This document shows positions 51,603 to 60,400 of a stretch of DNA of 64,000 bases, piece by piece. Positions within the stretch are counted from its first letter, which is position 1. The number at the start of each line of letters is the position of its first letter. The notes under the pieces are model-generated. The model saw only the letters and a list, made by a program, of their open reading frames with translations, searched no databases and was not told where the DNA came from. A program made the position numbers and the translations under genes. Source of the stretch: JAHJQZ01 sp963676075 (GTDB taxonomy: Bacteria; Pseudomonadota; Alphaproteobacteria; Rhizobiales; Devosiaceae); NCBI GenBank assembly GCA_963676075.2, contig CAXXNZ010000004.1, forward strand, positions 186,001 through 250,000, read 5' to 3'.

Positions 51603-52307
51603 ATGGAGACACTTGCGTTGAAACAGATTGCTCTCGGACTCGCAGTCGGATCGCTGATGGCCACATCAGCGCTGGCCGCCGATCTTGCGGTTCCGGTTAT
51701 CACCACCTCCCCCGACTACTCGCAGGCCTACACATCACCGGCTTATGACTGGTCCGGCTTCTATGCCGGTGTCATCGCCGGCTATGGCTTCGGCAATACC
51801 GATATCTCGGACGGCACCACGACCGTATCCGCGGGAGACAACAATGGGTTGCTTGCCGGTGTCACCGTCGGCGGCAACATGCAGCATGACCAGTTCGTGT
51901 TCGGTGTCGAAGGCGACATCGCCTGGTCCGGTCAGGAAGGCAGCAGCACCTGCGGTACAGGTGTTACCTGCAGTTCCAATTTCGATTGGACCGGCACCCT
52001 GCGTGGTCGTGTCGGCTATGCCATCGATCCGGTGCTGATCTATGCCACGGGCGGTCTTGCCGTTGCTCAGATCAATACCAGCCTCTCGCCCGCTACCGGC
52101 TCGGGTTCGTACTCGGACACTTACACCGGCTGGACTGTCGGTGGCGGCGTCGAAGCGGCCGTGACCGAGGCGTTGAGCGCCAAAATCGAATACGCCTATG
52201 CGGATTACGGCGACAAGACCTCGCCTGCCGGCACGCTCGGTCCGACTGCGGGAACAGTTTCTCCGACCAGTCATTCCGTCAAGCTCGGTCTGAACTACCA
52301 CTTCTGA
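51603..52307 (+). CDS. Omp25/31-like outer-membrane beta-barrel protein
   Basis: A 234-residue protein with a signal peptide (residues 1-24, ending ATSALAA) and a mature beta-barrel of the porin/Omp25-31 type: YDWSGFYAGVIAGYGFG, FVFGVEGDIAWSGQEG, FDWTGTLRGRVGYA, AKIEYAYADYG and the C-terminal KLGLNYHF ending in Phe, the usual barrel-insertion signature. The start at 51603 is chosen because the signal peptide begins there. It is the paralog of the next gene (52704) and is followed by a strong terminator. Confidence 0.9.
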   Translation: METLALKQIALGLAVGSLMATSALAADLAVPVITTSPDYSQAYTSPAYDWSGFYAGVIAGYGFGNTDISDGTTTVSAGDNNGLLAGVTVGGNMQHDQFVFGVEGDIAWSGQEGSSTCGTGVTCSSNFDWTGTLRGRVGYAIDPVLIYATGGLAVAQINTSLSPATGSGSYSDTYTGWTVGGGVEAAVTEALSAKIEYAYADYGDKTSPAGTLGPTAGTVSPTSHSVKLGLNYHF

Positions 52308-52331
52308 TTGCGCCATCTCGACAATGAGATG

Positions 52332-52360
52332 AAAGCCGCCCCCGGGGGCGGCTTTTTTTA
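52332..52360 (+). terminator. Rho-independent terminator after the first OMP gene
   Basis: AAAGCCGCCCC-CG-GGGGCGGCTTTTTTT: an 11-bp GC-rich stem with a T-run. Confidence 0.93.
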
Positions 52361-52703
52361 AGAATTCGCTTTCTGACTGCGAACCGCAGGCATGCGGTCC
52401 AATCCGGACACGCCAAAGTGGATTTACGAGAAAATCATCGAAAGCGGATGCGTATCGGCAAGCGCGTTGCTCGGACCGACCTGTGTTTCGGCTGCGGCCG
52501 ACAACGCCGGGGATCTCCCCTATCAGGCGACCTAGAACGCCTGAAAGCTCGACTGAAGCTTCAGCAATTGCTGTCTTCCAAAGGGGAGTGTGTGACTGAT
52601 TTCACACACACCCAGGTTTTGCATTGTTTGGACATATTTCCTCCGGAACCACCGCCTAACTCACGCGTTGGGGGCATGAGTTCAATCCGTTTAGGAGTAC
52701 CTG
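52361..52703. other. Leader region of the second OMP gene
   Basis: The 343 bases between the terminator and the second OMP start contain no convincing gene. They hold the CRP-like palindrome (52591-52606) and, after it, a TTGCAT...CATATT promoter-like pair and a TTTAGGAG ribosome site at 52690-52697. Confidence 0.5.
52591..52606 (+). promoter_or_regulatory. CRP-like site upstream of the second OMP gene
   Basis: TGTGA-CTGATT-TCACA, a perfect match to the TGTGA-N6-TCACA consensus, extended by GTG/CAC flanks. It lies about 98 bases before the start codon, the same distance as in the paralog. Confidence 0.65.
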
Positions 52704-53381
52704 ATGTTCAAGAAACTAGCAGCCGGCATCACCATTGGAGCCCTTGCGACCGGGTCGGCCTTTGCCGCTGACCTGTCGGTTCCCATCACGACCGCGCCGG
52801 CCACGCCCGTCACCTCCATGTCGGAACCCGGCATCGACTGGTCGGGCTTTTACACCGGTGTTTACGGTGCATACGGCGCCGGCCGGATGGAGGGAACCAA
52901 TGGCACCGGCACGACGACCGTTGATCCCAACGGCATCATCGCCGGCGTGACAGCGGGCGCAAACACCCAGATCGATTCGATCGTTCTCGGTGTCGAAGGC
53001 GATCTCGGCTGGTCCGGCCAGTCCGGCAATGCCACCTGCGCAGGCGGCGGCACATGTAACGCCGATTTCGACTGGGTTGGTTCGGTACGTGGCCGCATCG
53101 GTTACGCCCTCGATCCGATGATGATCTATGGCACCGGCGGCATCGCCGCTGCGCGCGCCAACACCAGCAGCCCCTTGGGCTCCTATTCGGACACCTATGT
53201 CGGTTGGACAGTCGGCGCAGGCGTTGAAGCTGCTCTCACCCAGCAGGTGAGCGCCAAGCTCGAATATGCATACTCCGATTTCGGCTCGCGCACTGCACCG
53301 GCAGGCACGCTCGCCGGCACGGCCACCGACACTTCGTTGACCAGCCACGCCGTCAAGCTGGGCCTCAACTACCGTTTCTAG
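52704..53381 (+). CDS. Omp25/31-like outer-membrane protein, second paralog
   Basis: A 225-residue beta-barrel protein, a paralog of the preceding gene: signal peptide MFKKLAAGITIGALATGSAFA, then IDWSGFYTGVYGAYGAG, IVLGVEGDLGWSGQSG, FDWVGSVRGRIGYALDPMMIYGTGG, SAKLEYAYSDFG and the terminal LGLNYRF. TTTAGGAG precedes the ATG. Both paralogs carry their own CRP-like site and terminator, pointing to tandem duplication with the promoter and terminator included. Confidence 0.92.
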   Translation: MFKKLAAGITIGALATGSAFAADLSVPITTAPATPVTSMSEPGIDWSGFYTGVYGAYGAGRMEGTNGTGTTTVDPNGIIAGVTAGANTQIDSIVLGVEGDLGWSGQSGNATCAGGGTCNADFDWVGSVRGRIGYALDPMMIYGTGGIAAARANTSSPLGSYSDTYVGWTVGAGVEAALTQQVSAKLEYAYSDFGSRTAPAGTLAGTATDTSLTSHAVKLGLNYRF

Positions 53382-53403
53382 GCCCGATATACACTCCCAG
53401 GCA

Positions 53404-53434
53404 AAAGGGCCGTCCACATGGGCGGCCCTTTCGT
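53404..53434 (+). terminator. Rho-independent terminator after the second OMP gene
   Basis: AAAGGGCCGTCC-ACAT-GGGCGGCCCTTT followed by CGTTTTG. A 12-base stem with one G-T mismatch position. Confidence 0.88.
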
Positions 53435-53507
53435 TTTGCCCTCTTGCCCAAACCCCAGAACCAACGCAAGCTTCAGCAGGGGCATCACCGCCCGGGGGAG
53501 AGACTTC

Positions 53508-54014
53508 ATGCATAAACTCGGCATCGCACTGTCGCTGGCGGCATTGGCGGCACTTTCGGCCACCGCCGGGGCACTGGGTCAGTCCATGCCCGATCAGACG
53601 GTGCGCGAGATCATGATCAAGGCGACGCTGATGACCTTCAACGACGCCAATCTCACCAACAACTACACCGTCTTCGATGCGCTGGCCTCCGAACCCTTCG
53701 CCAGCGAGTTTCCGCCTGACAAGCTATCGGAGCTGTTCCAGTCTTTCCGCGACCAGGGCATCGACATTGCCGCGATTACGGCGTTCCGTCCGGTCGAGGA
53801 CCCGGCGCCCCTGATTGACTCCAACGGTTTGCTGCAGATGAAGGGCTATTTCGAAACAACGCCCTCCTATGTTGCCTACGACATGAGCTTTGTTGGCGAA
53901 GACGACGGCAGTTGGCTCATCATCGGCCTCAACGTCCACCTCGCCCCGCCCGAGGAACTGGGCATCGACACGGGCACGCCCGCGACCGGCGACGCCAAGG
54001 ACGCCGGCGAGTAA
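53508..54014 (+). CDS. Exported protein of unknown function
   Basis: A 168-residue protein with a signal peptide (MHKLGIALSLAALAALSATAGA, start at 53508 with GGGAGAG upstream). The mature part contains MIKATLMTFNDANLTNNYTVFDALAS and DLGSWLIIGLNVHLAPP-like segments (visible as DDGSWLIIGLNVHL), a shape reminiscent of SnoaL/NTF2-like or DUF4864 folds, but I cannot assign a family with confidence. It probably resides in the periplasm. It is preceded by the OMP paralogs and followed by the CAP-domain gene. Confidence 0.7.
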   Translation: MHKLGIALSLAALAALSATAGALGQSMPDQTVREIMIKATLMTFNDANLTNNYTVFDALASEPFASEFPPDKLSELFQSFRDQGIDIAAITAFRPVEDPAPLIDSNGLLQMKGYFETTPSYVAYDMSFVGEDDGSWLIIGLNVHLAPPEELGIDTGTPATGDAKDAGE

Positions 54015-54134
54015 TTGCAGCGCTCTTTAGCGCCTGCTATCGGAAGGCCTGAGGCTGGCGCTGCCGGCCGGAAAACTGGCGACGTCGGAGATGGAGCCAT
54101 TGATCATTTGTGACACAAACCGGGCGATATCGGC

Positions 54135-54635
54135 ATGATGGACCGTCGGACATTTCTTGCCGCAAGCCTCAGCGCTGCCGGGCTTGCCGGTTGCTCGAGC
54201 TTTGTTCCCGACGGTGCGACATCGCCGGCAGGCGCCACCCGAGAGGTGGTGCTAGCCAAGATCAACGCGGTCCGCGCAGCCAATTACGTCAAGCCGCTGC
54301 ACTATGACACGCGCCTGGAAGTGGCAGCGCGGCGCCAAGCCGAACTGATGGCGAAATACGACAAGATTGCCCACGAACTGGGCGAAAGCCTCAGGCAACG
54401 GGTCAGCGCCGCCGGCTATCACGAGGCGGTTGGCGAGAACCTTGCTGGCGGCCAGAAAACGCTCGAAGCTGCCATCGAGGGCTGGCTCAAATCACCGAGC
54501 CATCGCCGCACCATGCTTCATCCCTATTTCACCGAGTTCGGCTTTGCCGTCATCACCCGCCCGAACAGCAAATGGAAAACCTATTGGGCGACGATCTACG
54601 GTGGCGAGACGGACCGGTTTCTGGCTGTATCCTAG
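54135..54635 (+). CDS. CAP/SCP-domain lipoprotein
   Basis: A 166-residue protein with a Tat-like lipoprotein signal (MMDRRTFLAASLSAAGLAGC; the Arg-Arg pair and lipobox LAGC are both visible) and a CAP (SCP/PR1) domain: INAVRAANYVKPLHYD, HELGESLRQRV, VGENLAGGQKTLEAAIEGWLKSPSHRRTML and FGFAVITRPNSKWKTYWATIYG. The His and Glu of the CAP cavity are present. It is anchored outside the inner membrane; molecular function of bacterial CAP proteins is not settled. The stop TAG belongs to a CTAG-bounded repeat. Confidence 0.88.
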   Translation: MMDRRTFLAASLSAAGLAGCSSFVPDGATSPAGATREVVLAKINAVRAANYVKPLHYDTRLEVAARRQAELMAKYDKIAHELGESLRQRVSAAGYHEAVGENLAGGQKTLEAAIEGWLKSPSHRRTMLHPYFTEFGFAVITRPNSKWKTYWATIYGGETDRFLAVS

Positions 54636-54717
54636 AGCGTTTTCAATAAAAGAGGGGACCGGTTTTGTGGCTGAGCTCGCCGAAGCCTCGAAACCGCAAC
54701 AAAACAATAGATAGACA
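54632..54717. repeat. CTAG-starting intergenic repeat (type 2, shortened)
   Basis: CTAGAGCGTTTTCAATAAA, then ACCGGTTTTGTGGC and CGAAACCGCAACAAAACAATAGATAG. The left TAG stops the CAP-domain gene. The right palindrome of type 2 is missing. Confidence 0.7.
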
Positions 54718-54723
54718 AGCGGC

Positions 54724-56211
54724 TCAGCTCAGCGTGCGCTTCACCGCCTTGCGCCAACCCTTGAGCTTGGCCTTGCGGGTTTTCTTGTTCATTTGCGGTG
54801 TGAACTGGCGCTCAACGGCCCATTGCGCCGCGAAAGCATCACGCTCGGGCCAGACCCCGACATGGTGGCCAGCGAGCCAGGCGGCGCCAAGCGCTGTTGT
54901 TTCCAGGACCTGTGGCCTGTCGACCGGTGCATTGAGGATATCGGCAAGAAACTGCATGGCCCAATCGGAGGCAACCATGCCGCCGTCGACCCTGAGCACG
55001 GTGTCGGTCTCCGATTCCTTCCAGTCCTTGTGCATGGCAGCCAGCAGGTCGGCGGTCTGATAGGCCACCGATTCGAGTGCGGCGCGCGCCAGTTCCTTCG
55101 GTCCGGTATTGCGGGTCATGCCGAACAGCGCCCCGCGCGCCTCGGCATCCCACCATGGCGCACCAAGTCCGACGAAGGCCGGCACCAGGTAGACTGCCTG
55201 ATTGGGATCGGCTTCCGCCGCCATCTGGCCGGTCTCGCCGGCCGAACCAATGACCTTGAGTCCGTCCCTGAGCCATTGTACCGCCGCGCCGGCAACGAAA
55301 ATCGAGCCCTCGAGCGCGTAGATCGTCTCGCCGTCGAGCCGGTAGGCAACGGTCGTCAGCAAGCGGTTTTTCGAGCGCACCATGTCCCGGCCCGTATTGA
55401 TCAGCGCGAAACAACCGGTGCCATAGGTCGATTTCATCATGCCGGGCTCGAAACAGGCCTGGCCGATCGTCGCCGCCTGCTGGTCGCCGGCAACACCCCT
55501 GATCGGTAACGGCGCGCCGAAGAACTCCGGCAGCGTCTGGCCGAAGTCGTCGGCGCAGTCCTTGACCTCGGGCAGAAGCGCTCGCGGCACGCCGAGCAGC
55601 TCGAGCAGGCGTTCGTCCCAGTCACCGGTCTCGATATTGTACATCAGCGTCCGCGAGGCATTTGTCGCGTCGGTGGCATGCACCTTGCCGCCCGTCAGTT
55701 TCCAGATCAGGAAGGTGTCGACCGTGCCGAAGGCGAGCTCGCCGCGCTCGGCCCTCTCGCGGGCGCCGGGCACATTGTCGAGCAGCCATCTGACCTTGGT
55801 GCCGGAAAAATAGGGATCGAGCAGCAGGCCGGAGCGCTTGGTGAAGGTCTTTTCGTGACCCTGTTTTTTCAGTTTCTCGCAGAAATCCGCCGTGCGCCGG
55901 TCCTGCCAGACAATGGCGCGCGCAATCGGCTCGCCGGTCGCCCGGTCCCAGACCAGAACCGTCTCGCGCTGGTTGGTAATGCCGATGGCAGCAATGTCGG
56001 TCACCGGAATCGCCGCTTTCGACAAAGCCTGTCGGCAGGCCGAGATCACCGTTTGCCAGATGTCCTCAGGCTCGTGCTCGACCCAGCCCGATTGCGGGAA
56101 ATGCTGGGGGAACTCCTCCTGCCCCATGCCGATGCTGGAACCGCGCGCATTGAAGACGATGGCACGGCTCGACGTCGTGCCCTGATCGATGGCCAGCACG
56201 AAATCACTCAT
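54724..56211 (-). CDS. glpK: Glycerol kinase
   Basis: A 495-residue FGGY-family kinase phosphorylating glycerol to sn-glycerol 3-phosphate. MSDFVLAIDQGTTSSRAIVF holds the phosphate-binding loop (DQGTTSSRA), NQRETVLVWD and GTVDTFLIWKLTGG are typical, and the second FGGY half is complete (YGTGCFALINTG; GGMVASDWAMQFLADIL). It lies downstream of glpD on the same strand with 38 bases between, forming a glp operon without transport or repressor genes in the window. Confidence 0.96.
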   Translation of the reverse strand: MSDFVLAIDQGTTSSRAIVFNARGSSIGMGQEEFPQHFPQSGWVEHEPEDIWQTVISACRQALSKAAIPVTDIAAIGITNQRETVLVWDRATGEPIARAIVWQDRRTADFCEKLKKQGHEKTFTKRSGLLLDPYFSGTKVRWLLDNVPGARERAERGELAFGTVDTFLIWKLTGGKVHATDATNASRTLMYNIETGDWDERLLELLGVPRALLPEVKDCADDFGQTLPEFFGAPLPIRGVAGDQQAATIGQACFEPGMMKSTYGTGCFALINTGRDMVRSKNRLLTTVAYRLDGETIYALEGSIFVAGAAVQWLRDGLKVIGSAGETGQMAAEADPNQAVYLVPAFVGLGAPWWDAEARGALFGMTRNTGPKELARAALESVAYQTADLLAAMHKDWKESETDTVLRVDGGMVASDWAMQFLADILNAPVDRPQVLETTALGAAWLAGHHVGVWPERDAFAAQWAVERQFTPQMNKKTRKAKLKGWRKAVKRTLS

Positions 56212-56249
56212 TTGGTCCCCTCCCCGCGCCTTTAGCGCAACGCCCTGTT

Positions 56250-57758
56250 TTATTTGCCCTTATGCCGGCTTTCCAGATAGCTTGCGAGCGCCTTGAGGTC
56301 GCGCTCGCCGAGCTTGAGGCCGAGCTTGGTGCGCCGCCACACAATGTCGTCGAGCGTTTTGGCCCATTCGTGCGCGATCAGGTACTCGACCTCGCGCTCG
56401 GTCAGGCCCGCGCCGAAATCCTCGCCGAGATCGGCAGGCGTTTCTGCCACGCCGAGCACGTTCGGCGCCAGCGTGCCATAGGCCCTGACCAGCCGTTCCG
56501 CCATCTCACGCGGCAGGAAGGCATAGGCAGCGCGCAGTTTGTCGACCTCGGCATCGAACCCATCGACATCGAAGTCGCCGCCCGGCAAGGCTGACCCGGC
56601 GGTCCATGGTTTGGTGACGCGTTCCAGCTCAGTGTCGACCTTTTGCATCACATGTTCGGACAGACGCCGATAGGTCGTCAGCTTGCCGCCATAGATATTG
56701 AGTAGTGGCGGTTCGCCGGGCTTGGTCTCGATCTTGAGAACGTAGTCGCGTGTCGCTTCCTGGGCCGTGGATGCACCATCATCGAACAGCGGGCGAACCC
56801 CCGAATAGGCCCAGACCACCTGATCGCGCGTCACCGGCGTGTCGAAATAGTCGTTGGCGCCGTCGAGCAGATAGGAAATCTCGTCGGACGTGATGGCGAC
56901 TGTGCCCGGATCGCCTTCGTAGTCGAGATCGGTGGTGCCGATCAGCGTGAAATCGCCTTCATAGGGGATGGCGAAGAAGATACGTCCGTCCGAATTCTGG
57001 AAGAAGTAGCAGCGCTCGTGATCGAACAGGCGCTTGACGACGATATGGCTGCCCTTGACCAGCCGCACCCGCTGCGGCACCTCCGGCCCCGAGACATGGG
57101 ATGTCACCATGTCGACCCACGGGCCTGCCGCATTGATCAGCATGCGGGCAGAAATCTCGCTGGTCTCGCCCGAGTCGGTGTCCTTGACGCGAACCTGCCA
57201 ATGATCGTCCTCCCGGCGTACCGAAATAACCTCGGTGCGGGTCATGATCTCGGCACCCCTGTCGGCGGCATCGCGGGCGTTCAGAACGACAAGGCGTGCA
57301 TCGTCGACCCAGCAATCGGAGAACTCGAAAGCCAGTCCGAAATCGGGCTTGAGCACCTTGCCGGCTTCATCGCGCTTGAGGTTGATCGTTCTGGTTGGCG
57401 GCAGGCGCTTGCGCCCGCCCATGTAGTCGTAAATCGCCAGTCCGCTGCGCAGGACAAAAGCCGGCCGCAACCCCTTGTGATGCGGAAGGACCAGCCGCAG
57501 CGGCTTGATGATATGCGGCGCCATCGCCCACAGTACCTCGCGCTCGCCAAGCGCCTCATGCACCAGCCGGAAGGCGTAATATTCGAGATAGCGCAGCCCA
57601 CCGTGGATGAGCTTTGTTGCCGCCGAGGACGTGCCCGAGGCCAGATCGCCCATCTCGGCCAGGCAAACCGAATACCCCCGGCCAGCAGCGTCGCGGGCGA
57701 TGCCGCACCCATTGATGCCACCACCAACGACGAAAAGATCGAAAACGCGATCCGACAT
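56250..57758 (-). CDS. glpD: Glycerol-3-phosphate dehydrogenase (FAD-dependent)
   Basis: A 502-residue membrane-associated flavoprotein oxidising glycerol 3-phosphate to dihydroxyacetone phosphate and passing electrons to quinone. FAD-binding FVVGGGINGCGIARDAAGRG at the N-terminus (residues 8-27), GDLASGTSSAATKLIHGGLRYLE, NAAGPWVDMVTSHV and GTTDLDYEGDPG are diagnostic of GlpD. The start MSDRVFD at 57758 is preferred; the longer frame has no clear ribosome site. It is the first gene of the glp unit. Confidence 0.95.
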   Translation of the reverse strand: MSDRVFDLFVVGGGINGCGIARDAAGRGYSVCLAEMGDLASGTSSAATKLIHGGLRYLEYYAFRLVHEALGEREVLWAMAPHIIKPLRLVLPHHKGLRPAFVLRSGLAIYDYMGGRKRLPPTRTINLKRDEAGKVLKPDFGLAFEFSDCWVDDARLVVLNARDAADRGAEIMTRTEVISVRREDDHWQVRVKDTDSGETSEISARMLINAAGPWVDMVTSHVSGPEVPQRVRLVKGSHIVVKRLFDHERCYFFQNSDGRIFFAIPYEGDFTLIGTTDLDYEGDPGTVAITSDEISYLLDGANDYFDTPVTRDQVVWAYSGVRPLFDDGASTAQEATRDYVLKIETKPGEPPLLNIYGGKLTTYRRLSEHVMQKVDTELERVTKPWTAGSALPGGDFDVDGFDAEVDKLRAAYAFLPREMAERLVRAYGTLAPNVLGVAETPADLGEDFGAGLTEREVEYLIAHEWAKTLDDIVWRRTKLGLKLGERDLKALASYLESRHKGK

Positions 57759-57923
57759 GTATGACCCCTCCGGCCGCGACGTGTTCTGGTGTGCGGCCAC
57801 GGCGCAAGGCTAGTCGCTTCACCGCCGCCGCCGCAAGCCGGATACGGAGCCTTTTTATGCGGTAAAGTTGACCGAAAACCAGAATTCTGCGCTTGTGAGG
57901 CATTCTCGAAATCAACCGCCTCC

Positions 57924-58859
57924 ATGCTCAGCGTTCTTGTCATTGTCTCGCCGGTTTTCGCCCTGGTCGCCACGGGCTATCTCGCCGTGCGTTTCGGGGT
58001 CTTTCCCAAGACCGGCGTCGGCGGTCTGATCACCTTCGTCAACAACTTTGCCGTGCCCTGCCTGCTGTTCAGGGCCATGCTCGACATCGATTTTGCCGCT
58101 GTCTTCAACCCGGCGATGATTTCGGGCTACTACATCAGTGCCGTTGCCACCCTGGCATTCAGCATTCTTCTGGCCCACTTCATCTTCCGCAACCGGCCCG
58201 GAGAAGCGGTGGCGTCAGGCTTTGCAGCGGTTTTCTCCAACACGGTGCTGCTTGGGCTGCCGATCGTGCAACGCGCCTATGGCGAAGACGTCCTTCCGAT
58301 CATGTATTCGATCATCGGCTTCCACGCCCCGATTCTGATGACGATTTCCCTGATCACCATGGAGATCATGCGGCGCGACGGCATCGGTCCCGGCAAGGTC
58401 GCGGTCACGGCGCTCCGCCGCGTCCTCACCAACCCGCTGCTCATTGGCATCGCGCTTGGTCTTGCCGGTAACCTTGTCGGCCTGACGCTGATTGAGCCGG
58501 CCGACGCCTTTACACGCATGATGGCGCAGGCGGTCCTGCCGGCAGCGCTCTTCGGCCTCGGCGGCGCGCTCAACCAATATCGCGTCCGCGAGAACTGGCT
58601 GCTCTCGGCCACGATGAGTTTCATCAAGCTTCTGGGGCTACCGGCAATGGTCTATGTGCTGGTGGTCTGGGTCCTGAGGGTCGATCCGGTGATAGCAAGG
58701 ATTGCGGTGATCACCGCAGCCATGCCGTCTGGCATCAACACCTATGTCTTTGCAACAAGCTACAATCGCTCGGTGGATGTCGCGGCAAGCGCCATTCTCA
58801 TCACCACGGCACTGTCGGTCGTGACGGTAACGTTCTGGCTGTACGTGCTGCAGGTCTGA
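57924..58859 (+). CDS. AEC-family (auxin efflux carrier type) transporter
   Basis: A 311-residue membrane protein with about ten helices of the AEC/bile-acid-sodium-symporter-like superfamily. N-terminal VIVSPVFALVATGYLAVRFG, the central ANTVLLGLPIVQRAYG-like stretch (FSNTVLLGLPIVQRAYG) and the C-terminal AAMPSGINTYVFATSYN are hallmarks. Substrate is probably a dicarboxylate such as malate, a common AEC substrate; unconfirmed. Start MLSVLVIV at 57924 avoids a basic unconserved leader. It is divergent from glpD. Confidence 0.85.
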   Translation: MLSVLVIVSPVFALVATGYLAVRFGVFPKTGVGGLITFVNNFAVPCLLFRAMLDIDFAAVFNPAMISGYYISAVATLAFSILLAHFIFRNRPGEAVASGFAAVFSNTVLLGLPIVQRAYGEDVLPIMYSIIGFHAPILMTISLITMEIMRRDGIGPGKVAVTALRRVLTNPLLIGIALGLAGNLVGLTLIEPADAFTRMMAQAVLPAALFGLGGALNQYRVRENWLLSATMSFIKLLGLPAMVYVLVVWVLRVDPVIARIAVITAAMPSGINTYVFATSYNRSVDVAASAILITTALSVVTVTFWLYVLQV

Positions 58860-58885
58860 CCGGCGAATGGCCGGATGTGCGCGGC

Positions 58886-59353
58886 TCAGGCGGCGCTATG
58901 CGCCTCAATCGGCGTAACGAGGATCTCGTAGAGCTTTCCGGCATCCCGGGTGCCGCGCAGTTCCTCAACGACGCGGTCCTCGCGCAAAACACGCGCCACG
59001 CGCGACAGCGCCTTGAGATGGTCGGCGCCCGAACCCATCGGCGCCAGCAACATAACGGCGAGATCGACAGGCTGGTCGTCGACCGCGTCGAAATCGATCG
59101 GACGGTCCAGTCGGGCGAAAACCGCCGTCACGCCCTTGAGCCCGGCAATCTTGCCGTGCGGAATGGCAATGCCATTGCCAAGACCGGTGGAACCGAGCTG
59201 CTCGCGTTCCAGAAGCGTCTCGAATATTTCTTTGGCCGAGGCGCCCGCGGGCGCCTCCGCCTGATCGGCCAGCAATTGAAGAAGCTGTCTCTTGCTCGAC
59301 ACTCTTGCACAAGCAACGACGGACTCCTTGGCCAGGATGTCGGACAGTTCCAT
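58886..59353 (-). CDS. ptsN: Nitrogen-related PTS enzyme IIA (PtsN)
   Basis: A 155-residue EIIA-Ntr. The phosphorylated His is in GNGIAIPHGKIAGL (His about residue 66), with DILAKESVVACARV at the N-terminus and ADHLKALSRVARVL beyond. It receives phosphate from PtsP/NPr and regulates nitrogen, potassium and carbon functions. It is 39 bases downstream of hpf, in the conserved rpoN-hpf-ptsN neighbourhood. Confidence 0.95.
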   Translation of the reverse strand: MELSDILAKESVVACARVSSKRQLLQLLADQAEAPAGASAKEIFETLLEREQLGSTGLGNGIAIPHGKIAGLKGVTAVFARLDRPIDFDAVDDQPVDLAVMLLAPMGSGADHLKALSRVARVLREDRVVEELRGTRDAGKLYEILVTPIEAHSAA

Positions 59354-59392
59354 CTGAACCTTCAGTAGCTGTGAAAAGGGAGTTTGATCGGC

Positions 59393-59980
59393 CTAGCCGA
59401 TTGTCAGGGCCGGATCGATCCAGCCGATATTGCCATCGGGGCGGCGGTAAATCACATTCACGCCACCATGTCCAGCGTGGCGAAATACCACAACCGGGGC
59501 CTGGCTGAGATCAAGTTCCATTGCCGCCTCGTCGATGCTCATCTTGCGAAGGCTCTCGGTCGACTCGGCGATGATCGGCGGGCTGAAGTCCTCGGCCAGC
59601 TCGGTATCGTCGGCGGGCGCCTCCAGAACATAGGTCTGGGCATCAAGCACCGCCGCGCTGTCCTTGCGGCGATGGCTCTTGAGCTTGCGCTTGTAACGGC
59701 GCAGGCGCTTCTCGATGTGTTCCGCCATTTCGACAAAGGCTGCAGTCGCTTCACCGGCCGCGGCATGGGCGTGCAGGACAGCACCCGAATCCAGATGAAC
59801 CACGCACTCGGCCGAAAAACCGGCGCCCTCGCGTTCGACAGTCAGGTGGCCTTCATAGCCACCATCAAAATACTTCGTGACGGCGGCCGCGATAACGTCC
59901 TCGGCTTTGGTCCTGAGCGCATCGCCCACGTCCATGTTCTTGCCGGTAACCTGTAGCACCATATCACCCTCGTGGCTCAT
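59393..59980 (-). CDS. hpf: Ribosome hibernation-promoting factor, long form
   Basis: A 195-residue long HPF. N-terminal S30AE domain (MVLQVTGKNMDVGDALRTKAED; HLTVEREGAGFSAEC; EHIEKRLRRYKRKLKSH) followed by a linker and the C-terminal dimerisation domain (MSIDEAAMELDLSQAPVVVFRHAGHGGVNVIYRRPDGNIGWID). It silences ribosomes as 100S dimers in stationary phase. The ATG at 59980 (MSHEGDMVLQ) has GGAG eight bases upstream; the second ATG (59962) is an alternative. Confidence 0.94.
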   Translation of the reverse strand: MSHEGDMVLQVTGKNMDVGDALRTKAEDVIAAAVTKYFDGGYEGHLTVEREGAGFSAECVVHLDSGAVLHAHAAAGEATAAFVEMAEHIEKRLRRYKRKLKSHRRKDSAAVLDAQTYVLEAPADDTELAEDFSPPIIAESTESLRKMSIDEAAMELDLSQAPVVVFRHAGHGGVNVIYRRPDGNIGWIDPALTIG

Positions 59981-60400
59981 ATCTTCACTCCAGGGACACG
60001 TTGGGCTCCGACCGATTTCGAAGCTGTGTCCGTCTACCTTTGTGACGTTCGCACCGATCCGATGAAAATCGGGTATCCATTCGGCGTCGCAGTCGTCCAC
60101 ACGGTCAACGAAGCCTAAAGGACCGGGTTCCACCTTGCTGAATGCAGCACACCGGCGCATCAAGCGCCATGACCTGAGTCTAGCGGGCCGGATATGGCAC
60201 GGCAACGCCGAAACGCGCGGGATGGGCGGCTATAAGGGATCGACACCAGCAGCGCAAGCCGCTGCCGGTCATTTCTCGGGCATTCGGGCACACATGCTGC
60301 CGGAATCCGGAACGGTGATGGACATAATGAGGTCACCGGGCGAAATCGCTCCCAAGCGCCGCCTGCACAAAGGTTTTTTTGAAAGGCCGAGAGACCCACC
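59981..60400. other. Intergenic region between hpf and the GNAT gene
   Basis: The 420 bases hold the hpf promoter region and the leader of the opposite-strand GNAT gene. I see no gene or clear regulatory palindrome in it. Confidence 0.5.

Noticed and set aside
60195..60215. TGGCAC-like string resembling a sigma-54 promoter upstream of the GNAT gene
   Set aside because: The second element after five bases is CGCC instead of TTGC, so the consensus is not met.
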